From: Kiritimatiellia bacterium
GTDB lineage: Bacteria; Verrucomicrobiota; Kiritimatiellia; RFP12; UBA1067
DNA: 44,788 nt
Assembly: GCA_027858965.1 (NCBI GenBank)
Contig: JAQIBS010000196.1
Coordinates: forward strand, 1 to 44,788
Direction: 5' to 3'
Shown: positions 17,185 to 25,306 of the stretch, in pieces
Layout of the letters: every line of letters starts with the position of its first letter
Position numbering within the stretch: position 1 is the first letter of the stretch
Program-made: the position numbers and the translations under genes
Notes under the pieces: model-generated
What the model was told of the DNA's origin: nothing
Seen by the model: only the letters and a program-made list of their open reading frames with translations
The model's database searches: none

Positions 17185-18174
17185 ATGCAGAATTTAACCG
17201 CTAAAATAACAGGTGTTGGAAAAGCTGTTCCCGAAACGCGTCTTACCAACGCTGATCTGGAAAAGATGGTCGACACCACCGATGAATGGATCTCCAAGCG
17301 CGTGGGCATTAAAGAACGCCGCATTGCTCAGGAAGGTGAATACAACTCCACCTTTGCCACAGCTGCCGCTAAGGATGCCCTTAAGATGGCCAATCTTGAT
17401 CCTAAAGATATTGACTTCATCATAGTCGGCACAACAACACCGGACACAATCTACCCATCCGTGGCCTGCCTGGTTCAAAACAACATCGGGGCTGTTAACG
17501 CAGGAGTTCTGGATGTTGCCGCCGCATGTACCGGCTTCATATATGCTTCATCTATAGCCTGGGGAATGATCAGATCCGGATTGATGAAAAACATTCTGGT
17601 CATTGCATCAGAGATCAACACAGCAATGGTTGACTGGAGTGATCGCGACACCTGCATCCTTTTCGGTGATGGTGCCGGTGCAGCAGTCTACACCGCCAGC
17701 GACGATTTGAACAAAGGTGTTCTCTCAATGGAACTTGGCGGAGATGGCTCCCTGAAGGATCTTCTGGTGCTACCCAACAGCGGCAGCCGCAAATATACCA
17801 ATGCAGATGGCACCCTCACTATGCGGGCAACTCAGATGACAGGCAATGAAGTCTTTAAAAATGCGGTGCGCCACATGTATGAAGCTGCCCTTTCGGTACT
17901 CGCACAAGCAGATAAAACATCAGAAGACGTAACACTTCTGATCGCACATCAAGCCAATATCCGCATAATTGATGCGGTTTCCAAAAGGCTAAAACTTCCC
18001 AAGGAAAAAGTCTTCGTCAATATAGAAAAATACGGTAACACCTCAGCAGCAACTATTCCGATTGCTCTCGCTGAAGCCGTTGAAAACGGCCAGATAAAAT
18101 CAGGTGAACTTCTGGTAATTGATGCCTTCGGTGCGGGACTGACCTGGGGCGCAATGGCTATTCGCTGGGCGTAA
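17185..18174 (+). CDS. fabH: 3-oxoacyl-ACP synthase III (KAS III)
   Basis: This 329-aa condensing enzyme starts fatty acid synthesis by joining acetyl-CoA (or a branched starter) to malonyl-ACP. The catalytic triad is visible: Cys115 in AAACTGF, His255 in IAHQANIR and Asn285 in YGNTSAAT. GDGAGAAV (161-168) is the thiolase-fold core motif. Length and start match the family, with AGGAAT about 10 nt upstream. The gene stands alone on the plus strand with a good promoter. It is followed after 6 bp by a 7-bp tandem array and then a bidirectional terminator shared with asd. Confidence 0.97.
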   Translation: MQNLTAKITGVGKAVPETRLTNADLEKMVDTTDEWISKRVGIKERRIAQEGEYNSTFATAAAKDALKMANLDPKDIDFIIVGTTTPDTIYPSVACLVQNNIGAVNAGVLDVAAACTGFIYASSIAWGMIRSGLMKNILVIASEINTAMVDWSDRDTCILFGDGAGAAVYTASDDLNKGVLSMELGGDGSLKDLLVLPNSGSRKYTNADGTLTMRATQMTGNEVFKNAVRHMYEAALSVLAQADKTSEDVTLLIAHQANIRIIDAVSKRLKLPKEKVFVNIEKYGNTSAATIPIALAEAVENGQIKSGELLVIDAFGAGLTWGAMAIRWA

Positions 18175-18180
18175 TATATC

Positions 18181-18240
18181 AGGCGGCAGGCGGCAGCAGG
18201 CAGCAGGCAGGCGGCAGGCGGCAGGCGGCAGGCGGCAGGA
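18181..18240. repeat. 7-bp array AGGCGGC
   Basis: About eight units of AGGCGGC with a few 3-4 bp slips (AGC, AGGC), starting 6 bp after the fabH stop. Confidence 0.93.
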
Positions 18241-18322
18241 AAAACACTAAACGCCTGCATGAATTCTGCAAAGCAAAACATTAGGCCCATTTGGCTCATA
18301 CGGCCCATAGCCAAACAGCAAC

Positions 18323-18357
18323 AAAAAAAGGAGTGAGATTATCTCACTCCTTTTTTT
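18323..18357. terminator. Bidirectional terminator between fabH and asd
   Basis: GGAGTGAGA and TCTCACTCC pair perfectly around TTA, flanked by seven A on the left and seven T on the right. It can therefore stop transcription from both convergent genes. Confidence 0.96.
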
Positions 18358-18405
18358 ATTACACTCTGTCCTCTGCGCTCTGCGCCTCAAAGAGCAAAGC
18401 TCTTT

Positions 18406-19422
18406 TTAGACCAGCTTACGCTCTATCAGCGCTTCTGCAATCTGCACCGCATTCAGAGCTGCGCCCTTTCGGATATTGTCTCCACAGCACCAAAGAGCCA
18501 GGCCATTCTCCAAACTCGAATCAACGCGGATGCGTCCCACACCCACATCATCCTCACCACCAGTAAACAGAGGCATCGGATACTGCGCAGCAGCCAGATC
18601 ATCTATAACCTTTACTCCATTCGTTTTGCCCAGGATCTCCCTTGCCTGCTCAGGTGTCACTGACTCCTCAAACGAAGCATGCACCGCCACCGAGTGCGCA
18701 AAGAAGACAGGAACTCGTGCGCAGGTACAGGCAATCTTCAAATCAGGATTACCCAGAATCTTACGCGACTCAAAAGTCATCTTGGCCTCTTCACTGGTAA
18801 AACCGGGCATCTCTGGTTTTGGTCCACCAATCTGCGGCAGAACATTAAAAGCAATCGGATACGGATAAGCCTTTGGTTCTGACTTGCGACCCTCAGCATA
18901 ATCACGAACCTGCTGCTCCAACTCATCAATAGCCCCGCGGCCACTACCGCTGACCGACTGGAAAGTCACGGCTGTCATATGCTTCATTGGAACCGCTTTG
19001 TGTAAAGGAGCGATACCCATCAGAGTAATAATGGTACTGCAATTGGGATTTGCAATAAAGCCCTGATGTTTTTCCAGGGCATCACCGTTAATCTCTGGAA
19101 TAACCAGCGGAACACGATCATCCATCCGAAAATCATCACCGTTATCAATCACGATACATCCGCGCTTAACCGCCTCCCATCCATATTGCACAGAGGCACC
19201 TTTAGAGCCTTCAGTCCCAGCAAACAGAACAATATCCAACCCGTCAAAGGCCTCAGGACTTACCACCTGAACATGGAATGTTTCACCGGCAATCTCTTCA
19301 TCACGCTCACGCGTAGCCAGAACCCTGATCTCACTTGCAGGAAAGTTACGCTGACGTAAAATTTTAATCATTTCGGTACCAACGGCACCAATACCTACTA
19401 AACCAATTTTATATTGTTTCAT
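18406..19422 (-). CDS. asd: Aspartate-semialdehyde dehydrogenase
   Basis: This 338-aa NADP-dependent enzyme makes aspartate semialdehyde for lysine, diaminopimelate, threonine and methionine synthesis. The Rossmann motif GLVGIGAVGTEM (7-18) is at the N-terminus. The catalytic Cys128 is in NPNCST, the substrate-binding motif is GSGRGAIDE (159-167), and His243 lies in FFAHSVAVH. Length is normal for the family. AGGTAGAG lies just before the start. It is a single gene, convergent with fabH. Confidence 0.96.
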   Translation of the reverse strand: MKQYKIGLVGIGAVGTEMIKILRQRNFPASEIRVLATRERDEEIAGETFHVQVVSPEAFDGLDIVLFAGTEGSKGASVQYGWEAVKRGCIVIDNGDDFRMDDRVPLVIPEINGDALEKHQGFIANPNCSTIITLMGIAPLHKAVPMKHMTAVTFQSVSGSGRGAIDELEQQVRDYAEGRKSEPKAYPYPIAFNVLPQIGGPKPEMPGFTSEEAKMTFESRKILGNPDLKIACTCARVPVFFAHSVAVHASFEESVTPEQAREILGKTNGVKVIDDLAAAQYPMPLFTGGEDDVGVGRIRVDSSLENGLALWCCGDNIRKGAALNAVQIAEALIERKLV

Positions 19423-19511
19423 ATCTCTACCTTGCTTGTCTTTTTTTAAAGGACCTTAAAATATACCGAACCCTGAAAAAAAAGGCAAGCCTACGGTTTA
19501 TCACAAAGTTT

Positions 19512-19622
19512 TAAAGCGGGCTCTGCCCGCAACCCAGTTTGAAGCTCGTAGCTTGTAGCTTGTAGCGTGTAGCTTATAGGTTGCTCTGCATTTTCGCTAC
19601 CAGCTACAGACTACCAGCTAAA
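19512..19622. repeat. 7-bp arrays AGCTTGT and CTACCAG, facing each other
   Basis: Units AGCTCGT, AGCTTGT, AGCTTGT, AGCGTGT, AGCTTAT (19543-19577) face CTACCAG, CTACAGA, CTACCAG (19597-19617). The arms are roughly complementary. The element sits 11 bp after the lolD stop and matches 10345-10402. Confidence 0.88.
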
Positions 19623-19632
19623 ATGCAAATAC

Positions 19633-20307
19633 TCACGCCTCCACCAGCAGTCCCTCTTTAATCTCCAGCACGCGGTCACATAGCGCCGCACTCTGCATAG
19701 AGTGCGTAACCATAACCAACGCCGCCTTATTAAGGCTGGCCAACTCAAAAAGCTGTTTCATCACCGCTGAGCCAGTCTTACTATCAAGATTACCGGTTGG
19801 CTCATCTGCTAAAATCAAAGCCGGAGTGTTCATTAAAGCCCGTGCCAATGCCACACGTTGCTGCTCCCCGCCGGAGAGCTCCATCGGCATATGGCTGGCA
19901 CGATCACTCAAGCCCACACGTTCCAGTAAATCCAGGGCACGCGCCTTCATCTCAGCCCGGCTGAGCTTTAGCACCCCGGTTAAGGCGGGCAGCATCACAT
20001 TCTCAGCCACATCCATCTCCGGCAAAAGATGATAGGATTGAAAAACAAAGCCGATTCGCGCCGCTCTGATAGCGGTTCTTTTACGACGTGAGATTGAATA
20101 GAGCGATTGGTCATCAACGATCACATCTCCTGATTCAGGTCTATCCAAACCGCCCAGCACATGCAACAGAGTGCTTTTTCCGGCACCACTTCGGCCGACA
20201 ATAGCAACCCGTTCATTCTCGCCCACTGATATCTGCGCCCCTTTGAGGACATCAACCTGTTTATGCGGCAATGTATAGGATTTAAATAAATTATTTGCTT
20301 TTAACAT
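19633..20307 (-). CDS. lolD: Lipoprotein-releasing system ATP-binding protein
   Basis: The 224-aa ABC ATPase energises release of lipoproteins from the inner membrane to the periplasmic carrier. Walker A is GRSGAGKST (38-46), the signature is LSGGEQQ (144-150), Walker B is LILADEP (164-170), followed by the D-loop GNLD. Sequence and neighbour fit LolD of the MacB/LolD subfamily. The gene follows lolC with a 40-bp gap that is filled by a TTAGGGG array. As a result no Shine-Dalgarno sequence is visible in front of its ATG (the bases there read CTCCTAATA on the gene strand). Confidence 0.93.
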   Translation of the reverse strand: MLKANNLFKSYTLPHKQVDVLKGAQISVGENERVAIVGRSGAGKSTLLHVLGGLDRPESGDVIVDDQSLYSISRRKRTAIRAARIGFVFQSYHLLPEMDVAENVMLPALTGVLKLSRAEMKARALDLLERVGLSDRASHMPMELSGGEQQRVALARALMNTPALILADEPTGNLDSKTGSAVMKQLFELASLNKAALVMVTHSMQSAALCDRVLEIKEGLLVEA

Positions 20308-20309
20308 TA

Positions 20310-20337
20310 TTAGGAGTTAGGGGTTAGGGGTTGGTGG
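20310..20337. repeat. 7-bp array TTAGGGG between lolC and lolD
   Basis: Units TTAGGAG, TTAGGGG, TTAGGGG, TTGGTGG in exact 7-bp register. It occupies most of the 40-bp intercistronic gap of an apparent operon. Confidence 0.9.
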
Positions 20338-20347
20338 GCTGGAGATT

Positions 20348-21574
20348 TTACTCTTTACGCAGAGCATTCACCGGATCCATCCGAGAGGCCCTCCAGGCCG
20401 GAAGAAAGCTGGCAAAGGTACAAAACAATATCACCGATATAGCCACATCAACCACCTCGGAGGGAATAATTCTCCATGGAATTGCATTAAGTCCGTAAAT
20501 TTCTTTGGGAAATACCTCCACTCCCAAGCGCGCCAAAGCTTCGACCATTGACTGCAGGTTGTGAAGCACCAGATAGGCCGCCCCGATTCCGAGCAGGGTT
20601 CCAACCAGACATTGAATCCAGCCATAGATCACAAACGCACCCATCACCTGACGTGAAGAAAAGCCCAGCGCTTTCAGGAGACCGATCTCATCGGTCTTCT
20701 GCACCGTTAAAACAATCAGGGTATTCGTCACACAAAAAATGGCCACAATCGTGATAAACATCAGAAGGATCACCATCATATTTTTTTCAACCGCCAGCGC
20801 ACTAAACAACTGGCTGTCAATCTGCTGCCAGGTCTGTACCAGAAAATTGGGTGTCAACTCTTCCACTCTGCCAACAACACCGTTGAAATACTCAAGATTA
20901 GCCGGGCGCTCAGTTTTCAGATGAATTGAATACACCCCGGAATCCATGCCCATCAGATCACGCGCCACGGCAAGAGAGGTAATCACATAACCGGAATCAA
21001 AGTCACGCTGTCCCGATTCAAAGATCCCCTTAACCATCAACCGTTCAGGAAAATAGACCTCATCCTCAGAGATCAGATTCATCGGGGAATAGACCAGCAG
21101 GTCATCACCAACGCCCAGCCCCAGCTCCATTGCAAGGTCAATGCCCAGCACCACAGCATCACCGGCCACATCAAACTCCCCGGCCCGCATCTGATCAAGT
21201 TTCATGATTTTTTTGGCACGCACAGGATCAACGCCGACCAGAACAGGCGCCACCACACGCCTGCGGTTTTCCACCAGCACACGGGTCTCCAGCGAGGGTG
21301 ACGCCGCCTTAACACCCTCAATCTGCTCCAGTCGACGACAGAGATTCTCTTCATCTTTGATCACCCCTCCGGCAAATGACCGGATGGTTATATGCGGTTT
21401 GAAATCGAGAATTTTTTCCTGCCACATATCACCGAATCCGGTCATAACGGCCCGCACAATGATAATAATGGCCACGCCCAGCACAACACCAAGCACAGAG
21501 ATCAGCGAAACCACCGATGTGACAGTGCGTTTGGGTTTCAAATATTTAAAAGCTAAAAAAAGAGAAAAGGGCAT
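20348..21574 (-). CDS. lolC: Lipoprotein-releasing system permease (LolC/LolE family)
   Basis: The 408-aa inner-membrane protein has four transmembrane helices. TM1 is at about 17-46 and a large periplasmic MacB-like domain spans about 50-265. The FtsX-like permease core with three helices follows (about 270-400; FCVTNTLIVLTVQKTDEIGLLKALG in parts). The N-terminal FLAFKYLKPKRTVTSVVSLIS is typical of LolC/E. Only one permease gene is adjacent to lolD, so it may act as a homodimer (LolF-like) rather than a LolC-LolE pair. GGAGAC precedes the start, and directly upstream of that is a terminator-like hairpin. Confidence 0.93.
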   Translation of the reverse strand: MPFSLFLAFKYLKPKRTVTSVVSLISVLGVVLGVAIIIIVRAVMTGFGDMWQEKILDFKPHITIRSFAGGVIKDEENLCRRLEQIEGVKAASPSLETRVLVENRRRVVAPVLVGVDPVRAKKIMKLDQMRAGEFDVAGDAVVLGIDLAMELGLGVGDDLLVYSPMNLISEDEVYFPERLMVKGIFESGQRDFDSGYVITSLAVARDLMGMDSGVYSIHLKTERPANLEYFNGVVGRVEELTPNFLVQTWQQIDSQLFSALAVEKNMMVILLMFITIVAIFCVTNTLIVLTVQKTDEIGLLKALGFSSRQVMGAFVIYGWIQCLVGTLLGIGAAYLVLHNLQSMVEALARLGVEVFPKEIYGLNAIPWRIIPSEVVDVAISVILFCTFASFLPAWRASRMDPVNALRKE

Positions 21575-21583
21575 CGTGTCTCC

Positions 21584-21612
21584 AAAAAAACGACGGAGTT
21601 CGCCTCCGTCGC
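21584..21612 (-). terminator. Intrinsic terminator 10 bp upstream of lolC
   Basis: On the minus strand CGACGGAG and CTCCGTCG pair around a short GCGAA loop, followed by seven T. The T tract touches the lolC Shine-Dalgarno. It may end the upstream cyclase-fold operon or attenuate lolC. Confidence 0.88.
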
Positions 21613-21650
21613 TCTTTTCAAAAGTTATCTGTTAAAAAATTTATCTATTG

Positions 21651-21791
21651 AGGCTTTGGGCTTTAGGGTTGCTGCAAAATCATCCACCGCATAGCGGCGG
21701 ATACCCGGTGGACGCAAATGTAAGCACCTGAATCGCGTAGCCCACCCGCATCTCTTTTTCCTAAAGCCCAATAGCCTAAAGTCTAAAGCCT
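21651..21791. repeat. Facing 7-bp arrays AGGCTTT / CCTAAAG
   Basis: AGGCTTT, GGGCTTT, AGGGTTG (21651-21671) and CCTAAAG, CCCAATAG, CCTAAAG, TCTAAAG (21760-21790) are inverted versions of one word, about 90 bp apart. They lie between the cyclase-fold gene and the terminator. Confidence 0.8.
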
Positions 21792-21806
21792 CTCTTCACT
21801 CCGCAC

Positions 21807-23381
21807 TTACAGATTTCCGACATCAACCGTGATATCGTCCGTATCCGTTGATTTTGCTTCAATCTCAACTTCAACCTGAACAGCGGCCTTACTTGTGGTT
21901 GGGAGATAACGATAGTAAACCATCAGCTGAAGTGCAGTCAGACAGGTATCCATAACCGGACGGTCGGTATGTCTATCAACATTCTCCCACCAGCCGATAT
22001 CCTGATCTTTACCTTTAGCATCCTTAATCGCATTCTTCTGAATCTTCTGCGCCTTGATATATATAGGCTTCATCGCTTTATTCCAGTTTGTCCAGCGTTT
22101 GCCACCAGCATGAAACTTGGCCTGTGTTGCGTAGTAGAAATAGTACTGCGGGCTGCCACCAACCTTGTTTGCGAGTGTATAATCACCAATCGACCAGTTA
22201 TCCATGATATCCTGTGACTTACGCACCGCAGGATCACTGCCTGCACCCAGAAGCTGCATACAGAGAGTTCCAACCGATGTTAAACCGCTAGCCCCAGGTG
22301 AACAATAACCAAAGCCGCCGTTAGGAGCCGCATTGGCCTTGAATCCCTTAATTGCCAGTTTGATGGCCTTTGCCTGACCATCTACATGAAGCTTGGCCAG
22401 TTTACCGGCTTTCAAAGCCTGCGCACACCATCCCATATAAGATGTATCATCACGATATTTGCCTGTCTTTTTATCAACGCCCGCAAACAGGTTATAGGTC
22501 CAGCCACCGGTTGGATGCTGACCTTTAATAACCGCAGCCAGCGCTTTCTCGGCAGCCTCCTTAACATTCGGATTAAGGGTCATTCCATAAGCCTCGCACA
22601 ATGCGTACGTAGCAATGGGATGATCATAATTGCCCGGCAGAAGTCCATTGCTTTTTTGAACCTTCAGCAAATATTCGAGTGCCTTCTGAATGGTTTCACC
22701 AAACTCAGCTGAATCACCTGGTTTATCGCCATGTGCCAGGAATGTCAGAATTCCAAGACCCGTCATGGCAACCTTTTTGGAGTTCCAACTGCCATCCTTG
22801 TTCTGATTTTTCTTCAACCAGCGCAAAGCACGCATCACCGCATCCTCAGTCTGCTTGTCTCCGCCAAAACGGGCCAGAGAAGCACCGCGGGTACCGGTGT
22901 TACGCGTTGATCCGTAGATATTCTTAAGGATCACAGGGCTCTTAACATTCATAACCGCATCAAACTCCTGCGGCTGAGGGCTCAACGGCGTATCTTCGAC
23001 ATTCTCGACATTCACATCCGGTGAATCAACAGGAACATCAATATCCATCTCCTGCATCTCATCCGGCGGCTTTTCAAGCTCTTCGATCTCCTCAAGCTCT
23101 TTCATCTCCTCAGCTTCCATAATCTGAGTCTCAATGATACGCTCATCCGTTGTGGAGGCGTTCGATAAAAAAACCAGAAGAACAACAGTCAGTGCAGGAA
23201 GAACGATAGCTGAAATTGGAGCGGAAAGCCGCTGAATTTCAATCATACTCTCTTTATACTGCCGTGAACTACGCGGTGCTTTCAGGCCGGAAAAGAGTTT
23301 TTTCATACGATGAAAGTATGACTCATCTCCATACATCTCTTTTATTTCCTGAAGATGTGCATCTACTTCACTTAAATTCAT
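21807..23381 (-). CDS. Membrane-anchored squalene-cyclase-fold repeat protein (TonB-like topology)
   Basis: The 524-aa protein has a cytoplasmic basic segment (1-53), one transmembrane helix (about 54-73), and a Glu/Asp/Pro-rich periplasmic linker (79-135). From about 176 to the end it has a prenyltransferase/squalene-oxidase alpha-alpha repeat domain. QW-type repeats are visible (ALRWLKKNQNKDGSWN, KGQHPTGGWTYN, NAAPNGGFGYCSPGASGLTSV). The Asp-rich catalytic motif of squalene-hopene cyclases (DXDD) was not found, so a binding role seems more likely than cyclisation. It is last in the operon behind exbB and two exbD genes, where a TonB gene would normally sit. The start at 23381 is kept because the N-terminal topology is sensible. 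Confidence 0.85.
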   Translation of the reverse strand: MNLSEVDAHLQEIKEMYGDESYFHRMKKLFSGLKAPRSSRQYKESMIEIQRLSAPISAIVLPALTVVLLVFLSNASTTDERIIETQIMEAEEMKELEEIEELEKPPDEMQEMDIDVPVDSPDVNVENVEDTPLSPQPQEFDAVMNVKSPVILKNIYGSTRNTGTRGASLARFGGDKQTEDAVMRALRWLKKNQNKDGSWNSKKVAMTGLGILTFLAHGDKPGDSAEFGETIQKALEYLLKVQKSNGLLPGNYDHPIATYALCEAYGMTLNPNVKEAAEKALAAVIKGQHPTGGWTYNLFAGVDKKTGKYRDDTSYMGWCAQALKAGKLAKLHVDGQAKAIKLAIKGFKANAAPNGGFGYCSPGASGLTSVGTLCMQLLGAGSDPAVRKSQDIMDNWSIGDYTLANKVGGSPQYYFYYATQAKFHAGGKRWTNWNKAMKPIYIKAQKIQKNAIKDAKGKDQDIGWWENVDRHTDRPVMDTCLTALQLMVYYRYLPTTSKAAVQVEVEIEAKSTDTDDITVDVGNL

Positions 23382-23401
23382 GGTATTTCACCCTTCTTTT
23401 G

Positions 23402-23806
23402 TCAAATACTGAAAATTGACAGGTTGGTCATGCCGTGCTTGCTGCAGATATCCAATGACTGCACAAGCAAACCATGAGGTGAGTCAGCGGTACATTTAAT
23501 TACGATCATGGCCGTCTTACTCAATTTGGAGTAACGCTCGACCTTGCGATCAAGCTCATCTTTGCTGACAAGGCGTCCATTAAAGACAAAGCCCTGCGGA
23601 GCTACGATAATCGTAATCAAATCAGGCTGTTTGCTAGGGTTGGCATTACTATCCGGCGCAGGACGCGCAGCAGATAGCTTTGACAGGATATCTTCCTGCT
23701 TAATTGTCACCACAAAGAAAATCAACAACTGAAACACAACATCAATCATCGGTGTCATGTCAAGTTTAGGTGATTCGCCTTTATTCCGTTTTCTTTCGTA
23801 AGCCAT
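23402..23806 (-). CDS. exbD: ExbD/TolR family protein (second in operon)
   Basis: The start at 23806 is set by AGGAGG 6 nt upstream; the longer frame from 23863 would begin inside the upstream exbD gene. The 134-aa product has a short cytoplasmic N-terminus and a single transmembrane helix beginning MTPMIDVVFQLLIFFVV. The essential proton-carrying Asp is at residue 22. A periplasmic TolR-like domain (about 60-134) follows. ExbD/TolR dimers sit in the ExbB pentamer and couple proton flow to a periplasmic partner. The gap to the cyclase-fold gene is 20 bp. Confidence 0.93.
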   Translation of the reverse strand: MAYERKRNKGESPKLDMTPMIDVVFQLLIFFVVTIKQEDILSKLSAARPAPDSNANPSKQPDLITIIVAPQGFVFNGRLVSKDELDRKVERYSKLSKTAMIVIKCTADSPHGLLVQSLDICSKHGMTNLSIFSI

Positions 23807-23828
23807 AGCGGCCTCCTGATATTTTTTT

Positions 23829-24263
23829 CTATTTGCCCGCTTTATGCTCTTGAATAGCCACAAACGATAATTTCCAGATGCCTACGCCCGTGCAGATATC
23901 CATAACCTCGCGCACATTCTCATGCGGGGTCTTACGGTCTCCACGAATAAGAACAGGAAATTCATTTCCATTACGGTTCACACGGGCCTTTAAAATTTGA
24001 CTCAGCTGCCATTTTGACATCGTTGCGTTGTGTATTGAAATACGTCCGCGCCGTCCCACTTCAATCTCAAGTGTCGTCGGCGGCATATTATCCTGTGTCA
24101 GTGTTACTCCATTCTTGCCATCTTCCAGAAAAATATCTTCATTCTTGTCTGAAGTCATCTTCAGCGTAACAACAAAGAAAATAATCAACTGAAACACAAC
24201 GTCAATCATGGGCGTCATATCTATTTCGCACTGGTCGGTTGACCTCAATTTTTTTTTGTGCAT
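23829..24263 (-). CDS. exbD: ExbD/TolR family protein (first in operon)
   Basis: The start at 24263 is supported by AAGGAA 8 nt upstream; the longer frame from 24344 lies in a structured leader. The 144-aa product has the same layout as its partner: MTPMIDVVFQLIIFFVV with the key Asp at residue 21, then a periplasmic domain with PVLIRGDRKTPHENVREVMD. The two ExbD proteins are clearly different in their periplasmic parts, so they may form a heterodimer or serve different partners. The gap to the next exbD is 22 bp. Confidence 0.93.
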   Translation of the reverse strand: MHKKKLRSTDQCEIDMTPMIDVVFQLIIFFVVTLKMTSDKNEDIFLEDGKNGVTLTQDNMPPTTLEIEVGRRGRISIHNATMSKWQLSQILKARVNRNGNEFPVLIRGDRKTPHENVREVMDICTGVGIWKLSFVAIQEHKAGK

Positions 24264-24427
24264 CGTTCGGTTCCTTTGTCTGCCCAAAGGGCAGTAAAAG
24301 TTTTCACCTTTACGAGACAGACTGCAATAAGCTGCCAGCCTCATTACAGCGCCCGCCAGGGCGCCTTATCTCGTAATCTGCCATTCACTGAAACCCGTGA
24401 TAGGGCTCAGCAAACAAGCCGAAGGGA
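24264..24427 (-). promoter_or_regulatory. Structured intercistronic region exbB-exbD
   Basis: This 164-bp gap has nested complementary words on the transcript. CTGCCC/GGGCAG sits immediately before the Shine-Dalgarno, GGCGCCC/GGGCGC follows further upstream, and TTACGAGA/TCTCGTAA brackets part of the region. This may set the ExbB:ExbD translation ratio or be an mRNA processing site. No T tract is present. Confidence 0.5.
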
Positions 24428-25207
24428 TTAATCGCTGACAACTTCAACATTACGAAGGTCTTTGATCAGCTCCATTGTCATGGCCTGCATACGCAGGATC
24501 AGACGGTTGGCATTGTTACGGATGCTGTAATAAAATGTGATCGAAGGAATCGCTACTGCCAGTCCAGCCGCAGTTGTCCAGAGAGCCTGAGAAATGTTCA
24601 TAGCCAATGCGCCAATGTCAGGTGCACCTGTAGCCAGTGTTGCGAAACACATAATCATACCTTGAACGGTTCCCAGCAATCCCAGCATGGGAGAGAGGTT
24701 GGAACAAACAGAGATCCATGTCAGATGTTGCATCAGACGCTCTGTTTCCAGATCAGCTGCCGCACTGATTGATTCCTGAATAATATCGAAACCCTCTTCC
24801 ACATGAGAGAAACCGGCTGTCAGAATATTAGCCAGAGGTCCCGGCTCAGATTCACAGGCCTGCAGGGCTTTCATAACATCACCCTCGGACATGCCCTCTT
24901 TAACTCTATTGATCAGAGTTTCAGGCATAACTTTCTGCGGACGGATCATAACAGAGCAGTCGACAATAAAGTAAATAGCTGTACCGGCACAACCAAGCAG
25001 TGCGCCCCATAAAACCATGCCAAGCCAACCTGAACCTACAACAATGGCGAAGAACCCAGCCGAATCCTGTTTAGCCCCTGCTGCTCCCCCTTCAGCTGCC
25101 AACACGCCCTCTGCAGGGGCGGCGGGAGCCGCATCTTGCGCCATAACAGGCGCGCTACCAAGCATTAACCCAGTGAATACTACTGCTGATAAAATCAGTC
25201 TTTTCAT
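24428..25207 (-). CDS. exbB: ExbB/TolQ/MotA family proton channel
   Basis: The 259-aa protein has an N-terminal signal-like segment (MKRLILSAVVFTGLMLGSAP, then VMAQDA) and an Ala/Gly/Glu-rich stretch. Three transmembrane helices typical of ExbB follow (about 50-80, 160-190 and 205-230). LSPMLGLLGTVQGMI and ISQALWTTAAGLAVAIPS carry the conserved Thr and Pro/Gly residues of the proton path. Signal-peptide-bearing ExbB variants are common outside Proteobacteria. It lies between the TPR genes and the two exbD genes and is surely part of the same energised complex. Confidence 0.94.
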   Translation of the reverse strand: MKRLILSAVVFTGLMLGSAPVMAQDAAPAAPAEGVLAAEGGAAGAKQDSAGFFAIVVGSGWLGMVLWGALLGCAGTAIYFIVDCSVMIRPQKVMPETLINRVKEGMSEGDVMKALQACESEPGPLANILTAGFSHVEEGFDIIQESISAAADLETERLMQHLTWISVCSNLSPMLGLLGTVQGMIMCFATLATGAPDIGALAMNISQALWTTAAGLAVAIPSITFYYSIRNNANRLILRMQAMTMELIKDLRNVEVVSD

Positions 25208-25306
25208 TATTAACCTCTTGTTTTTTTATTACTCGTGTGTTTAAAAAGTTAGCTGTTTACTAACAAAATCAATGTTTTTGATACCTCATCCGAGGCATCC
25301 CGCTTT

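Noticed and set aside
20310..20337. Telomere-like repeat marking a replicon end
   Set aside because: Only four units, internal to an operon, and one of many unrelated 7-bp arrays.
23807..23863. Longer N-terminus for the second exbD
   Set aside because: The extension lacks a ribosome binding site and overlaps the preceding gene, while AGGAGG lies exactly before the internal ATG.
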